Shown here: in pieces, positions 18,406-27,368 of the stretch
How the letters are laid out: every line of letters begins with the position of its first letter
Position numbering within the stretch: position 1 is the stretch's first letter
Assembly (NCBI RefSeq): GCF_903166585.1
Contig: NZ_CAESCM010000017.1
Coordinates: 1 to 64,000 of the forward strand
Direction of reading: 5' to 3'
Length of the DNA stretch: 64,000 nucleotides
From: Pedobacter ghigonis
Lineage (GTDB): Bacteria > Bacteroidota > Bacteroidia > Sphingobacteriales > Sphingobacteriaceae
Program-made: the position numbers and the translations under genes
Notes under the pieces: generated by a model
Database searches by the model: none
Seen by the model: only the letters and a program-made list of their open reading frames with translations
What the model was told of the DNA's origin: nothing

Positions 18406-19404
18406 TTAAAATCTGGGGCAAGGCACTTTAAACCCTTTAAAGTTATTGTGCCGGTATATAAAAGAGAGTTCGTAAGTACGTGGTGTGGCATTTAATAATT
18501 TACTGCCGTACACCGTATAATTTATGCCTGCACTAATATTGCCAACAGCCGCACCCACGTAAGGAAAAAACGAAGCTTCGTTAAATTTATACCAAAGTCC
18601 TAAATTCAGTTTCACTTTGGTTTCTTCGCCAGGCTTTAAGCCTAAAACTGTACCCAATATGGCATCTTTGTTTTTATTCTGCACATTGTAAACCCCGGTA
18701 ACATTTAAATCTGCAAAATCATTTAGCAGGTAAACCATACCCAGATTAACGGTTCGGCGGGCAGCTACAAATTCGCGACTGCTGTTTAAAAGAGCGTCCT
18801 TCGGCCGGGTTAAATGGTATTGCGCATAACCAGCGGCAATACTTAACCTATCAAAATTTGCAGCAAAATTGACCCCGATATTTACGTCGAAATAAGCTGT
18901 TTTATCGTTTTTTAAATCGAGGTAATTGGGCATCGAAGTATCAAAACCACCACCATTATACTGCGAAGCAAAAGTAAGTTTATTATAATCGAGGTATTTG
19001 GCTACGTAGGCAATTTGTGGGGCAAGGCCGAATTTAAACCGGTGTTCTTCATCAAAATACTGATAGTAAGAAGCACTGGCACTGAGATATTGGGATTTTA
19101 AAGCTTTATTTAACGATTCATCAAACAAACCGCTCAAACCAATGCTAAAGTAGTTATTCGTGAAATTTTCGTCTTCAACTAATTTAATATCACCCGAAAC
19201 GCTGTAGGTATTGTAAGGATCGCCGAGATTACCCCACTGCTGCCTTGTATTAACTGAAATCCGGTATTCGCCATCAAAGAAGCCCGTGAAGGCCGGATTT
19301 AACGAGAGTGGTGCCGCAAAATACTGCGAAAATTTGGGGTCTTGTGCCGAACAACATACAGCAGCCAGGCACATAAAAAATATCATCAGCGCTTTGTACA
19401 TCAT
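18406..19404 (-). CDS. PorP/SprF-family type IX secretion membrane protein
   Basis: Outer-membrane beta-barrel of 332 residues in the PorP/SprF family, which works with the type IX secretion system and anchors or passes type-B substrates. Signal peptide MMYKALMIFFMCLAAVCCSA, then the family hallmark QDPKFSQYFAAPLSLNPAFT and the segment RISVNTRQQWGNLGDPYNTY. Repeated amphipathic strands run to the end. Its start overlaps the stop of the preceding type-B substrate gene by four bases (ATGA), so the two are translationally coupled. Such one-substrate, one-SprF pairs are common in Flavobacteriia and Sphingobacteriia. Confidence 0.93.
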   Translation of the reverse strand: MMYKALMIFFMCLAAVCCSAQDPKFSQYFAAPLSLNPAFTGFFDGEYRISVNTRQQWGNLGDPYNTYSVSGDIKLVEDENFTNNYFSIGLSGLFDESLNKALKSQYLSASASYYQYFDEEHRFKFGLAPQIAYVAKYLDYNKLTFASQYNGGGFDTSMPNYLDLKNDKTAYFDVNIGVNFAANFDRLSIAAGYAQYHLTRPKDALLNSSREFVAARRTVNLGMVYLLNDFADLNVTGVYNVQNKNKDAILGTVLGLKPGEETKVKLNLGLWYKFNEASFFPYVGAAVGNISAGINYTVYGSKLLNATPRTYELSFIYRHNNFKGFKVPCPRF

Positions 19405-21818
19405 AATATCAGAATAGTTTTTCCTTTCGATTGAATTTTTCCGCCAAACAGATCAATTCCTTCTGCAAACCACGAAAATGTTTCAAGCGGCTGCATTTTG
19501 CTTTTAAACTGGCCATCCCAGCCGCCATTAACAAGAGCCTCACTTTCGTAAACCAAAATGCCCCATTTGTTGTAAACCCTGAAACTGGTTAGTTTCTTAA
19601 CGCTAACCAAAAAAGGATACAAGCGGTTATTGGTTTCCTTCTGTGGGGTAAAGGCGGTTGGTACTATAATTTTAGGCTGTGGCAAAACAGTTAAGGTAAT
19701 TGGAGCGCTGCTTATACAACCATTCGCACTTTGTATGGCTACATAATAAACGCCTGCCCTGTTCATTTTTGTAGGGTCCTGTACCGGGCGTTTCAAATCC
19801 TGATCTTCAAAATAAGTAGCTTTAACAAATGTGCTGCTGCCTTTGGTAATTTCTGGTGCGGTTAAATCGATAAATTCATTATCAAAAATGGTTCTTGGCT
19901 GATTTAAAACAAGTTTTGGCGGCTCATTGAAGTTGACTACAATTTTAGCGGAGCTAAAACAACCGCTTTCGTTGGTTGCTTTTACATAATAGGTACCTGG
20001 TTTTACAATTGCTTTTGGGTAAGCAAGCGGATTTGTAAGGGCCTTATCGCAAAAAAAAGTGTAAGTAAAGTGGCCATTGGTTTCGATATACAATGCCGGA
20101 TTGGTTAAATCTACCTTATCGGGATAACAGGCCGTGGCTGGCTGATTTATGGTGAAAACAGGTGGATTCGTTATGCTCACAACTATTTTATCACTTACCA
20201 TGCAACCCGCTGCACTAACTGCTTTTACATAATAAACTCCGGATTTATCAATATGAGAAGGATCACTTAAAGCTTTACTCAGCGCCTCATCCTCGTAAAA
20301 ACTATATTTAAATGTAACGTCGCTACCGGCGAAATTTTCCGAAGCAGTAAGATCTACCAGACCGCCCAGGCAAAGGGGTTTTGGATTGGTAATTTTGAGC
20401 AATGGCTTCTCTTGAATTGTTACCTCAACCGGAACCAGTTTAGTACAACCAAATTCGTTTGCGAACTTAATAAAATACCTGCCAGAAGTTTTAATGTATT
20501 GTGGATCGGTCAAAATTTGTCTTGCAGCCTCATCAGTGTAATAGGTTTTGGTTATCCCCGTCATTTCGCCTACATATAATTCGCTCTTCGTAATATCTAC
20601 ACTTTCCGAATAGCAAACCGCAGCTGGATTATTAACTGTAATATTGGCTACGTTATATACGGCAATATCGATTGGCACTACACTCTCGCAACCTTTGTTG
20701 TTGGTGGCTTTAATGTAAAAGGTTTTGTCGGCAGTTATTTTAACAATAGCTCCGATTTGCCTGCTCAGGTCTTTGTCTTCATAAACCAGGTAATTAAAAT
20801 CAGCAGTCCGGTTTAAGATATACTTTTCACTTAGCAGATCGATTTCACTGTTTTGGCAAACGATATCTTTATTTAGCACCTTTAATTCATAATCAACACC
20901 TTTAATAACCGTACTAATTGTACTCGGACAACCAAAACCTGCGTAAGGAACTACATCTAAAACAATCTTCGATCCATCGGCTGGTTTAGGTTTAATGCTG
21001 ATAGATTGGCCTGTGCCATATTTAACCGAACGGTCGGCATTGTACCAGCTATAGTCCTGAAAGCCACTTGGCCCTGTCATATTTAAGGCATCTGCACTTT
21101 TGCAATAAGTACTTCCTGCTATCGGACCACCACAAACGTTGTTTATATCTACATAAGCATAACCAAAATGGCCACCTCTGGCACAATCGGTACTGATAAA
21201 CTCAATCAGCAATTGCTTACCCTGATAACCCGATAAATTTATGGTAACCGCCGACCAGTCTTTGTAAATTACACCTTCATATTCTGCAGATTTTTTAAAG
21301 CCAGGTAAAGAAGAAGTAGCTACATACTCAAAAGAAGCGCAAGGGATATACTCGTTTTTTTCTACATCTTTTACGCGCGCAATAAAACGGGGCTGTTCGT
21401 AGGGTTCATGATCGGGATCTTCTAAAACCACCGCATACTGATAGGTTAAGGTAAAGTCCGGCCGGTCGGCAGGCACAGTCATCTGGTACGAAATACCATC
21501 AACCTGGCTTCCGGTTCCGTTATCACCAATTTTAGCTACAAAATTACCTCCTGACGGCGGAATCAGACTAAAACCTCCGTATGGATCAACAAGGTTTTTC
21601 TTGCTAATAATGCTATGCCTTCCTGTTGCAGGTTTAGGAATTTCGTTCAAAGTAAAAGTAGTTTGATTGTTTTCAATGCTTACCAGACCGGTAAATATCT
21701 TCCAGTTCTGAAAATTTCCATTTTCAAAACCAATATTCTCCGGGCAGGATTGCGCATAAGACCTGGTTGGCATAGCAAAGCATGCTATGAGCAACATTAA
21801 AAACAATCTATTGATCAA
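19401..21818 (-). CDS. T9SS type-B sorted multi-domain surface protein
   Basis: Secreted protein of 805 residues. A signal peptide (MINRLFLMLLIACFAMPTRS) is followed by a jelly-roll-like N-terminal domain (CPENIGFENGNFQNWKIFTG ... about residues 25-235), then about six Ig-like repeats of 75-80 residues, each with a phrase such as TYYVKATNESGC or GVYYVKAVSAAGC, and finally a gliding-motility-associated/type-B C-terminal sorting domain (IVPTAFTPQKETNN ... FRVYNKWGILVYES ... WDGQFKSK). The sorting domain predicts export by the T9SS and surface attachment through the SprF-like protein encoded next. Probable adhesin; ligand unknown. The core T9SS machinery is not in this window. Confidence 0.9.
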   Translation of the reverse strand: MINRLFLMLLIACFAMPTRSYAQSCPENIGFENGNFQNWKIFTGLVSIENNQTTFTLNEIPKPATGRHSIISKKNLVDPYGGFSLIPPSGGNFVAKIGDNGTGSQVDGISYQMTVPADRPDFTLTYQYAVVLEDPDHEPYEQPRFIARVKDVEKNEYIPCASFEYVATSSLPGFKKSAEYEGVIYKDWSAVTINLSGYQGKQLLIEFISTDCARGGHFGYAYVDINNVCGGPIAGSTYCKSADALNMTGPSGFQDYSWYNADRSVKYGTGQSISIKPKPADGSKIVLDVVPYAGFGCPSTISTVIKGVDYELKVLNKDIVCQNSEIDLLSEKYILNRTADFNYLVYEDKDLSRQIGAIVKITADKTFYIKATNNKGCESVVPIDIAVYNVANITVNNPAAVCYSESVDITKSELYVGEMTGITKTYYTDEAARQILTDPQYIKTSGRYFIKFANEFGCTKLVPVEVTIQEKPLLKITNPKPLCLGGLVDLTASENFAGSDVTFKYSFYEDEALSKALSDPSHIDKSGVYYVKAVSAAGCMVSDKIVVSITNPPVFTINQPATACYPDKVDLTNPALYIETNGHFTYTFFCDKALTNPLAYPKAIVKPGTYYVKATNESGCFSSAKIVVNFNEPPKLVLNQPRTIFDNEFIDLTAPEITKGSSTFVKATYFEDQDLKRPVQDPTKMNRAGVYYVAIQSANGCISSAPITLTVLPQPKIIVPTAFTPQKETNNRLYPFLVSVKKLTSFRVYNKWGILVYESEALVNGGWDGQFKSKMQPLETFSWFAEGIDLFGGKIQSKGKTILIL

Positions 21819-22218
21819 CGGGATGATTTAAATAGTTATGATATAAAAATATCGTTTTAGTATATCCAGCGATTTTGTGTCAAGATAAAGTCATGCTTTT
21901 TTACACGAAACCCGATACTGATAAATGAGTACAGCTAAATCTTACACGCACTCAACCTTAACATAAAAAATCATAACAAATTGATTTTCAATTATATTAC
22001 AAATAAAATTATTTGTCCTAAAATTTTCAGATTCATTTTCTTTCTCAGTTTTGATGATAAAAGCGCATATATAACTCCTTGTTTTTTTACATGAAATGAT
22101 TTTAAAATATTTCAACTATCGCCAAATATGCGCTTAGCAGTATTTTTAAGCAGTCTAACCGCAGCTAAAAACAAAGACAACTGTAATTTGTTAAACTAAA
22201 TCAATTAAGAAAATTATT
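21819..22218. other. Intergenic region between divergent genes
   Basis: Four hundred AT-rich bases between the type-B adhesin gene (minus) and ohr (plus). They should contain both promoters. A TAATTTG close to a -7 box lies near 22185 upstream of ohr, one base short of the consensus. I see no hairpin, RNA gene or small ORF that stands out. Confidence 0.5.
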
Positions 22219-22629
22219 ATGGAAAAGCTATATACAGCTGAAGTTACAGCGACTGGAGGAAGAGACGGACACATTAAATCGGGCGATGGTATTTTGGATT
22301 TCGATGTAAGAAAACCAAAAGAATTGGGCGGACAAGGAGGCGCAACCAACCCCGAAGAGTTATTTGCCGCAGCATGGGGTCCATGTTATTTGGGAGCTTT
22401 AGGCTCTATAGCCGAACGCGAAGGTGTAGATGTAAGTGAAGCAAATGTAAAAGTGTTGGTTTCGTTTAATAAGGATGGCAATTCATTTTTGCTATCTGCC
22501 GATTTAGATGTCCATATACCCGGTATCTCTCATGAGGAGGCACAGTCGTTGGCAGAAAAAGCACACAGAACCTGCCCTTATTCTAAAGCTACTAAGGGGA
22601 ATATCGAAGTGAGGGTTACGGCGGTGTAG
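22219..22629 (+). CDS. Ohr-type organic hydroperoxide reductase (OsmC family)
   Basis: Thiol peroxidase of 136 residues in the Ohr subfamily of OsmC proteins. It reduces organic and fatty-acid hydroperoxides in the cytoplasm using a redox-active cysteine pair re-reduced by lipoylated proteins. Both cysteines are in place: Cys56 in AAAWGPCYLGAL and Cys119 in HRTCPYSKAT. The N-terminal YTAEVTATGGRDGHIKSGDG and the GGATNPEELFAAAW segment are typical of Ohr rather than OsmC. Single gene on the plus strand; no OhrR repressor is adjacent. It is followed by a dispersed repeat and a terminator shared with the convergent bioB. Confidence 0.92.
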   Translation: MEKLYTAEVTATGGRDGHIKSGDGILDFDVRKPKELGGQGGATNPEELFAAAWGPCYLGALGSIAEREGVDVSEANVKVLVSFNKDGNSFLLSADLDVHIPGISHEEAQSLAEKAHRTCPYSKATKGNIEVRVTAV

Positions 22630-22656
22630 GTTTTACACAAACCTATATGATAGTCC

Positions 22657-22738
22657 GTCATCTCGACTGGAGCGCAGCGAAATGGAGAGATCTTTAATTA
22701 GATTTCTCGACTACGTTTCACTTCGCTCGAAAAGACGA
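22657..22738. repeat. Dispersed GTCATCTCGA...TCGAAAAGACGA element (copy 1)
   Basis: This imperfect palindromic element begins GTCATCTCGACTGGAGCGCA and ends CACTTCGCTCGAAAAGACGA. It shares GCGCAGCGAAATG, GGAGAGATCTTTA and CTCGACTACGTT with the longer copy at 45203-45341. Such elements are scattered between genes in many Bacteroidota genomes. Here it follows ohr. Confidence 0.7.
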
Positions 22739-22785
22739 TCTACAATAAGTATGTATTTCTTCGAGAAAAATTTCCTTTAAATACA

Positions 22786-22814
22786 AAAGGTCCTGGTTAA
22801 AAACCGGGACCTTT
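22786..22814 (-). terminator. Terminator between ohr and bioB
   Basis: AAAGGTCCTGGTT (22786-22798) pairs with AACCGGGACCTTT (22802-22814) with one G-T pair, giving a 13-bp stem and a 3-base loop. It lies 36 bases past the bioB stop on the minus strand, where CCTTTTGTATTT follows. It may also stop ohr transcripts on the plus strand. Confidence 0.75.
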
Positions 22815-22850
22815 CTGATTTATATCAAAGTCAGCCTCTGGCTGGCTAAA

Positions 22851-23852
22851 TTATATTGCTTCTTCTTTAACCAAAGTATTCGCCGGACGACCGTTTTTAA
22901 AAGCATCGCGGGTTTTTAATCCCAATAATTCGAACATGGCCATATCATCAACGAAAGCCGGGTTTGGCGTAGTTAGTAACTTATCCCCTGCAAAAATAGA
23001 CCTTGCCCCTGCCATGAAACAGAAAGCCTGCTCTAATGTGCTCATTTCGTTTCTTCCTGCCGATAAACGTACCACTGAATTTGGCATTACAATACGGGCA
23101 GTAGCAATCATCCTTACCATATCCCAGATCGGTACACGTGGTTGATTTTCTAAAGGCGTTCCTTTAACGGGTACCAAAGCATTAACAGGTACCGACTCCG
23201 GATGTGTTTCCATGTTTGATAAAGTCTGTAGCATCGACACGCGGTCTTCTACCGTTTCGCCTAAACCAATAATACCACCGCTACATACGGTTAATTTAGC
23301 TTTACGTACATTATGAATGGTATTTAAACGATCATCGTAAGTTCTGGTTGAGATAATACGTTTGTAATCGTCTTCAGAAGTATCCAGATTATGATTATAA
23401 GCATATAAACCGGCATCGGCTAAACGTTGCGCCTGATCTTCGGTAAGCATACCCAGGGTACAGCAAACCTCCATATCCATGTCGTTAACAGCTTTAACCA
23501 TATCAATAACACGATCAAAATCGCGGTTATCGCGTACCTCGCGCCATGCCGCGCCCATACATAAACGTGATGCACCACCCTCTTTTGCCTTTACAGCAGC
23601 GCTCACCACCTGGCTAACCTGCATCATGGGCTGTACTTCTACATCGGTATGGTAACGGGCAGCCTGCGGGCAGTAAGAACAGTCTTCTTTGCAGCCACCG
23701 GTTTTAATCGAAATCAATGAGCTTACTTGAACCTCATTGTAATCTTTATTCGCTCTGTGTATGCTTGCTGCTTCGTAAACCAGATCTAAAAATGGTCTAT
23801 TGTAAATTTCGTATATTTCTTCTTTTGTCCAATCGTGTCTTGTCGTTTGCAT
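22851..23852 (-). CDS. bioB: Biotin synthase
   Basis: Radical-SAM enzyme of 333 residues that inserts sulfur into dethiobiotin, the last step of biotin synthesis, in the cytoplasm. The radical-SAM cluster motif CKEDCSYCPQAARYHTDVE (CxxxCxxC, about residues 54-61) is clear, as are CMGAAWREVRDNRDFDRV and the conserved RLSAGRNEMSTLEQAFCFMA region near the C-terminus with the Arg that ligates the second [2Fe-2S] cluster. Length is standard. It lies 21 bases downstream of mgtE on the same strand and is followed by an intrinsic terminator. No other biotin genes (bioA, bioD, bioF) are in the window, so the pathway is dispersed here. Confidence 0.97.
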   Translation of the reverse strand: MQTTRHDWTKEEIYEIYNRPFLDLVYEAASIHRANKDYNEVQVSSLISIKTGGCKEDCSYCPQAARYHTDVEVQPMMQVSQVVSAAVKAKEGGASRLCMGAAWREVRDNRDFDRVIDMVKAVNDMDMEVCCTLGMLTEDQAQRLADAGLYAYNHNLDTSEDDYKRIISTRTYDDRLNTIHNVRKAKLTVCSGGIIGLGETVEDRVSMLQTLSNMETHPESVPVNALVPVKGTPLENQPRVPIWDMVRMIATARIVMPNSVVRLSAGRNEMSTLEQAFCFMAGARSIFAGDKLLTTPNPAFVDDMAMFELLGLKTRDAFKNGRPANTLVKEEAI

Positions 23853-23873
23853 TCGGATCAGGATTTGTTTAAG

Positions 23874-25223
23874 CTATAGTAAAAGTTTGCTGGCTAAACC
23901 TAAAATTAACAGGAAGCCAAAAACATCGGTAAAAGTAGTAATAATTATAGATGATGCAATGGCAGGATCGATACCCACCCTTTTTAAAATAAGCGGAATA
24001 CCAGCCCCGGTAATGCCTGCAATAATCAGGTTCCCAGTCATTGCCAGGAAGATAACAAGGCCAAGCATCGGATTTCCATCAAAAAAGAAGGCAAAAATAA
24101 ATACAATTAATCCGTTAGAAGCGCCGTTGATTAAACCTACAGTAAACTCTTTTAAAACGGTTCGATAGGCTTGCTTATCAGTCAAATCGTAAAGCGAAAT
24201 ACGCCTTACCGTTACCGCAAGTGCCTGTGTGGCCGCATTTCCACCCATACCCGCAATAATAGTCATGTAGGCTGCTAATGAAGGAATTAATTTAATGGTT
24301 GGATCGAAGTACCGCACTACCGATGAAGCTAAAAATGCCGTACCTAAATTGATAATTAACCAGGGTAAACGTGATTTTACCGCTTCTACCCAGTTACCGC
24401 TCAGTTCCTCATCTTCTGATACCCCCGAAATTTTAAGGATATCCTCAGTGCTTTCGGCTTCCATTACATCAATCACATCATCGAAAGTTACCCTTCCGAG
24501 TAGTTTCTGGTGATCGTCTATAACCGGAATACTGGTTAAATTATATTGCGAAATTAAATTGGCCACTTCTTCCTGGTCGGTATCGGGATGTACATAAACA
24601 GCATCGACCTTTACCAATTCGGTTATTTTGGCATTGTGCTTGGCTTTGATAATATCTTTAAGCGACACAATACCTTTAAAAATCTCCTCATCATCCACCA
24701 CGTAAATGGTGTAAAACTCTTCCATTTCCTCGCTCTGGCGGATGATTTCGTCGATTGCGTCTTTTTTGGTCAGGTTAATGTTTACACAGATCAGCTCTGT
24801 GTTCATCAATCCACCCGCAGTTTTCTCGTCGTAGGTTAACAGGTTCCTGATCTCGGAAGCATGGTCATCTTCCAGGTCTTCGAGAATTTCTTTCTGCTCG
24901 TGGTCTTCGAGTTGCGAAATAATATCAGTCGCATCATCGTAATCCAGCTCCTCAACAATTTCGGTACGTTTATCGGGATGCAGTTGAAAAAGCAGGTCTT
25001 CTGGATGGGATTCTTCATCCATCTCCGAAATAATTTCGGATGCAGTTTCGGCAGGCAGCAAATTAATGATGTGCTGCTGTTCCGATTTATCTAAACGTTC
25101 AAATAAAATTGCAATTTCTGAGGCATGGTATTCTGCCAAAACCTCTACCAAAATTTCATCACCGGCTAAAATTGCATTTTTAACCTTCAGTACGTCGCTT
25201 TTATCTATTTCGAATGACTGCAT
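23874..25223 (-). CDS. mgtE: Magnesium transporter MgtE
   Basis: Mg2+-gated Mg2+ channel of 449 residues in the inner membrane. Parts in order: MgtE N-terminal superhelical domain, about 20-125 (EILEDLEDDHASEIRNLLTY); a CBS-domain pair, about 130-255 (TKKDAIDEIIRQSEEMEEFY, HQKLLGRVTFDDVIDVM); then five membrane helices, about 280-449. The pore-lining signature IAGMGGNAATQALAVTVR and the intramembrane Asp in ITTFTDVFGF are present. The next gene downstream is bioB, 21 bases away, an unrelated function. A corA gene lies 149 bases upstream on the same strand, so two Mg2+ systems sit together. Confidence 0.96.
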   Translation of the reverse strand: MQSFEIDKSDVLKVKNAILAGDEILVEVLAEYHASEIAILFERLDKSEQQHIINLLPAETASEIISEMDEESHPEDLLFQLHPDKRTEIVEELDYDDATDIISQLEDHEQKEILEDLEDDHASEIRNLLTYDEKTAGGLMNTELICVNINLTKKDAIDEIIRQSEEMEEFYTIYVVDDEEIFKGIVSLKDIIKAKHNAKITELVKVDAVYVHPDTDQEEVANLISQYNLTSIPVIDDHQKLLGRVTFDDVIDVMEAESTEDILKISGVSEDEELSGNWVEAVKSRLPWLIINLGTAFLASSVVRYFDPTIKLIPSLAAYMTIIAGMGGNAATQALAVTVRRISLYDLTDKQAYRTVLKEFTVGLINGASNGLIVFIFAFFFDGNPMLGLVIFLAMTGNLIIAGITGAGIPLILKRVGIDPAIASSIIITTFTDVFGFLLILGLASKLLL

Positions 25224-25372
25224 TTATCTCTTCAGCTGGATGTTTCAAAAGTAAAGGTTATTTTCAATAATCAGGGCTAGACTACACTCAATTAATTTAA
25301 TGATTTATTCAGCTTTTTGGAAATTAAAGGTTCAAAAACTGGGAAATGTAAAATTATCTCCATACAAAATCA

Positions 25373-26494
25373 TTATTTAAACCAACCTTTGCGCCAAAAG
25401 TAAATCACCTGCAATACTGCAATTACCAGCATCACAATCCAGGTCCACGTGTAGCCATGCGGACTATAAAGCTCGGGCATATTATCTGGCAATACCTTAC
25501 CCGTTGCCGGATCTTCGCGGCTAAAGTTCATTCCATAAATCCCTGCAATAAAAGTTAACGGAATAAAAATAGATGAAATGATGGTTAACACCTTCATAAT
25601 CTCGTTCATCCGGTTACTGATAATCGACAGGTTCATATCAATATTGGCCGAAGCAATTTCCTTTAACGACTCAATAAAATCAATAATCTGAATACAATGA
25701 TCGTAAGCATCCTTCATGTAGGTTTTAGTCAGATCTGAAATTAGCGGACTATCTGTTCTGATAATATCGTTTAGTTTATCGCGCTCTGGCCAGGCTACCT
25801 TCCTGATCGTAATCAGCGAGCGTTTAATCCCCTGGGTATCGTACATAATCCGCCGGTCTGGGTTATCGAACAGCCGGTCTTCAATCGCATCCAGTTCTTC
25901 ACCCCAAAAGTTCAAAAGCGCGAAATAATTATCAACAATCACATCCATAATGGCATACATCAGGTAACTGCTGCCACCAATCCGGATATTCCCTTTACCT
26001 ATTTCCAAACGTTTCCTTACGGGTTCAAAACAATCGGCGTAAGTTTCCTGAAAAGTAATTAAGGTTCGTTCGGAAAGGATAAATGAGATCTGATCATTAT
26101 TTAAAATACCTTCATCGTTTAAATATAAGTGCCGGCTTACCGAAAAAATGTATTTATCGTTATCGTATTCATCTAATTTTGGGCGCTGGTAAGCACTGGT
26201 AATATCTTCCAGCACCAGCCGGCTGATATCGTATTTGGAATATAGCGTTTCGAATATAGCCGGATCTCCCAAACCCTTAATATCAAACCAGTAATTGAAA
26301 TCCTTGCTTTCAATCAGTTTATCGATGTTATTGATATTGTCCAATTCTACTTTCTTATAACTTTTATCGTTATAAGTATGTAATACAATAATCGGTTTTA
26401 AAGCATCTTCATCAATGGCATATAACCCCGGACTGGTGCCCGGTGCCGGCACTTTGTAGTGCTTATGCCTGTTACGTGGTTTGTTTTTACCCAT
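25373..26494 (-). CDS. corA: CorA-type magnesium/cobalt transporter
   Basis: Pentameric Mg2+/Co2+ channel of 373 residues in the inner membrane. The N-terminal alpha/beta domain and long helices end in two C-terminal membrane spans (ILTIISSIFIPLTFIAGIYG and WIVMLVIAVLQVIYFWRKG) separated by the universal GMN motif (IYGMNFS), with the periplasmic loop between. Basic residues at the very C-terminus (RKGWFK) are as expected. It begins 2 bases after the WbqC-family gene stop, so those two genes form an operon. MgtE is the next gene downstream, 149 bases away. Confidence 0.96.
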   Translation of the reverse strand: MGKNKPRNRHKHYKVPAPGTSPGLYAIDEDALKPIIVLHTYNDKSYKKVELDNINNIDKLIESKDFNYWFDIKGLGDPAIFETLYSKYDISRLVLEDITSAYQRPKLDEYDNDKYIFSVSRHLYLNDEGILNNDQISFILSERTLITFQETYADCFEPVRKRLEIGKGNIRIGGSSYLMYAIMDVIVDNYFALLNFWGEELDAIEDRLFDNPDRRIMYDTQGIKRSLITIRKVAWPERDKLNDIIRTDSPLISDLTKTYMKDAYDHCIQIIDFIESLKEIASANIDMNLSIISNRMNEIMKVLTIISSIFIPLTFIAGIYGMNFSREDPATGKVLPDNMPELYSPHGYTWTWIVMLVIAVLQVIYFWRKGWFK

Positions 26495-26496
26495 AA

Positions 26497-27108
26497 TTAT
26501 AAATATAACCGGGCCTGCGGGCCCTGATTGAATAACAAATCAACAATGCTTAAGTTGGGCAAAAATTGATGCCGGTCTTCAAATACCTGAAAATATGGCT
26601 TATTATTTACTATATCTTCTTCCTTTTTAGGGTTCATCATTCCCCTGAAATCTAGTGCTGCTGGTACCATATCGTCATATTCAGAAGTAGTATTCATGAT
26701 AATGGGCAGTTTCAGTTTTTTATTCAGCCATTCTACCAACTCGAGGTTATAATCGAACAAAAACTCGAATTTTTCATGATAAAAGCGTGATAACTCATCT
26801 TCATAATATTCAAAATATGCTGAACTTCTGTAACAGCCCTCTAAACTAAGCCAATGTAAACGCTGCCATTTAAAGTCGTAGCTAATGCGTACATCTTTCA
26901 TTTTGGTATGTGTTTTCGACCCCTTAACCACAGGTACCGTAAGATCGAGTTTTCCGTTTGGTGAATAAATACTGGCCCGGTTGCGGTAAGTTTGTTTAGT
27001 TAAATGTTCGTGCTTTTCAATTAAAAAATCGGGGCCCAGCTTTTGCAATAAACTAAAATAACCAACTGGTGGAAGATAAAATAATGGAAGTATAGCTGTA
27101 TTCTGCAT
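26497..27108 (-). CDS. WbqC-family protein
   Basis: Protein of 203 residues in the WbqC family, named after an O-antigen cluster gene; the biochemical role is not established. I placed the start at the ATG at 27108 because the family's first strand, here MQNTAILPLFYLPPVGYFSL, begins there; the frame is open 24 codons further upstream without similarity. Typical segments follow: RNRASIYSPNGKLDLTVPV, KWQRLHWLSLEGCYRSSAYF and the end of a Leu-rich C-terminus. It is followed 2 bases later by corA. Note that a plus-strand glycosyltransferase gene lies divergently upstream, which agrees loosely with a surface-sugar role. Confidence 0.82.
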   Translation of the reverse strand: MQNTAILPLFYLPPVGYFSLLQKLGPDFLIEKHEHLTKQTYRNRASIYSPNGKLDLTVPVVKGSKTHTKMKDVRISYDFKWQRLHWLSLEGCYRSSAYFEYYEDELSRFYHEKFEFLFDYNLELVEWLNKKLKLPIIMNTTSEYDDMVPAALDFRGMMNPKKEEDIVNNKPYFQVFEDRHQFLPNLSIVDLLFNQGPQARLYL

Positions 27109-27368
27109 TTGAAAATTTATGTTTGTAGCTGAAACGTTTAAAAATAATGATTTAAAGAGGGATTTCGCATCCTGGTGCATTTTTTATACCAGTTAAAACG
27201 CTTTATGCCTTCCCCGCTATTTTTTTTTGCAAGATTACTACATTATCTGCTTTATTACGCAATAGGCTTAGAAAAATTATAGTAATCGTCTTTATTTTTA
27301 AATTTTATTAAAAGATGATTTGGTTCCGTAGTGATAAACAAGCGGAAATTTAACCCGAAATAAAAAGA

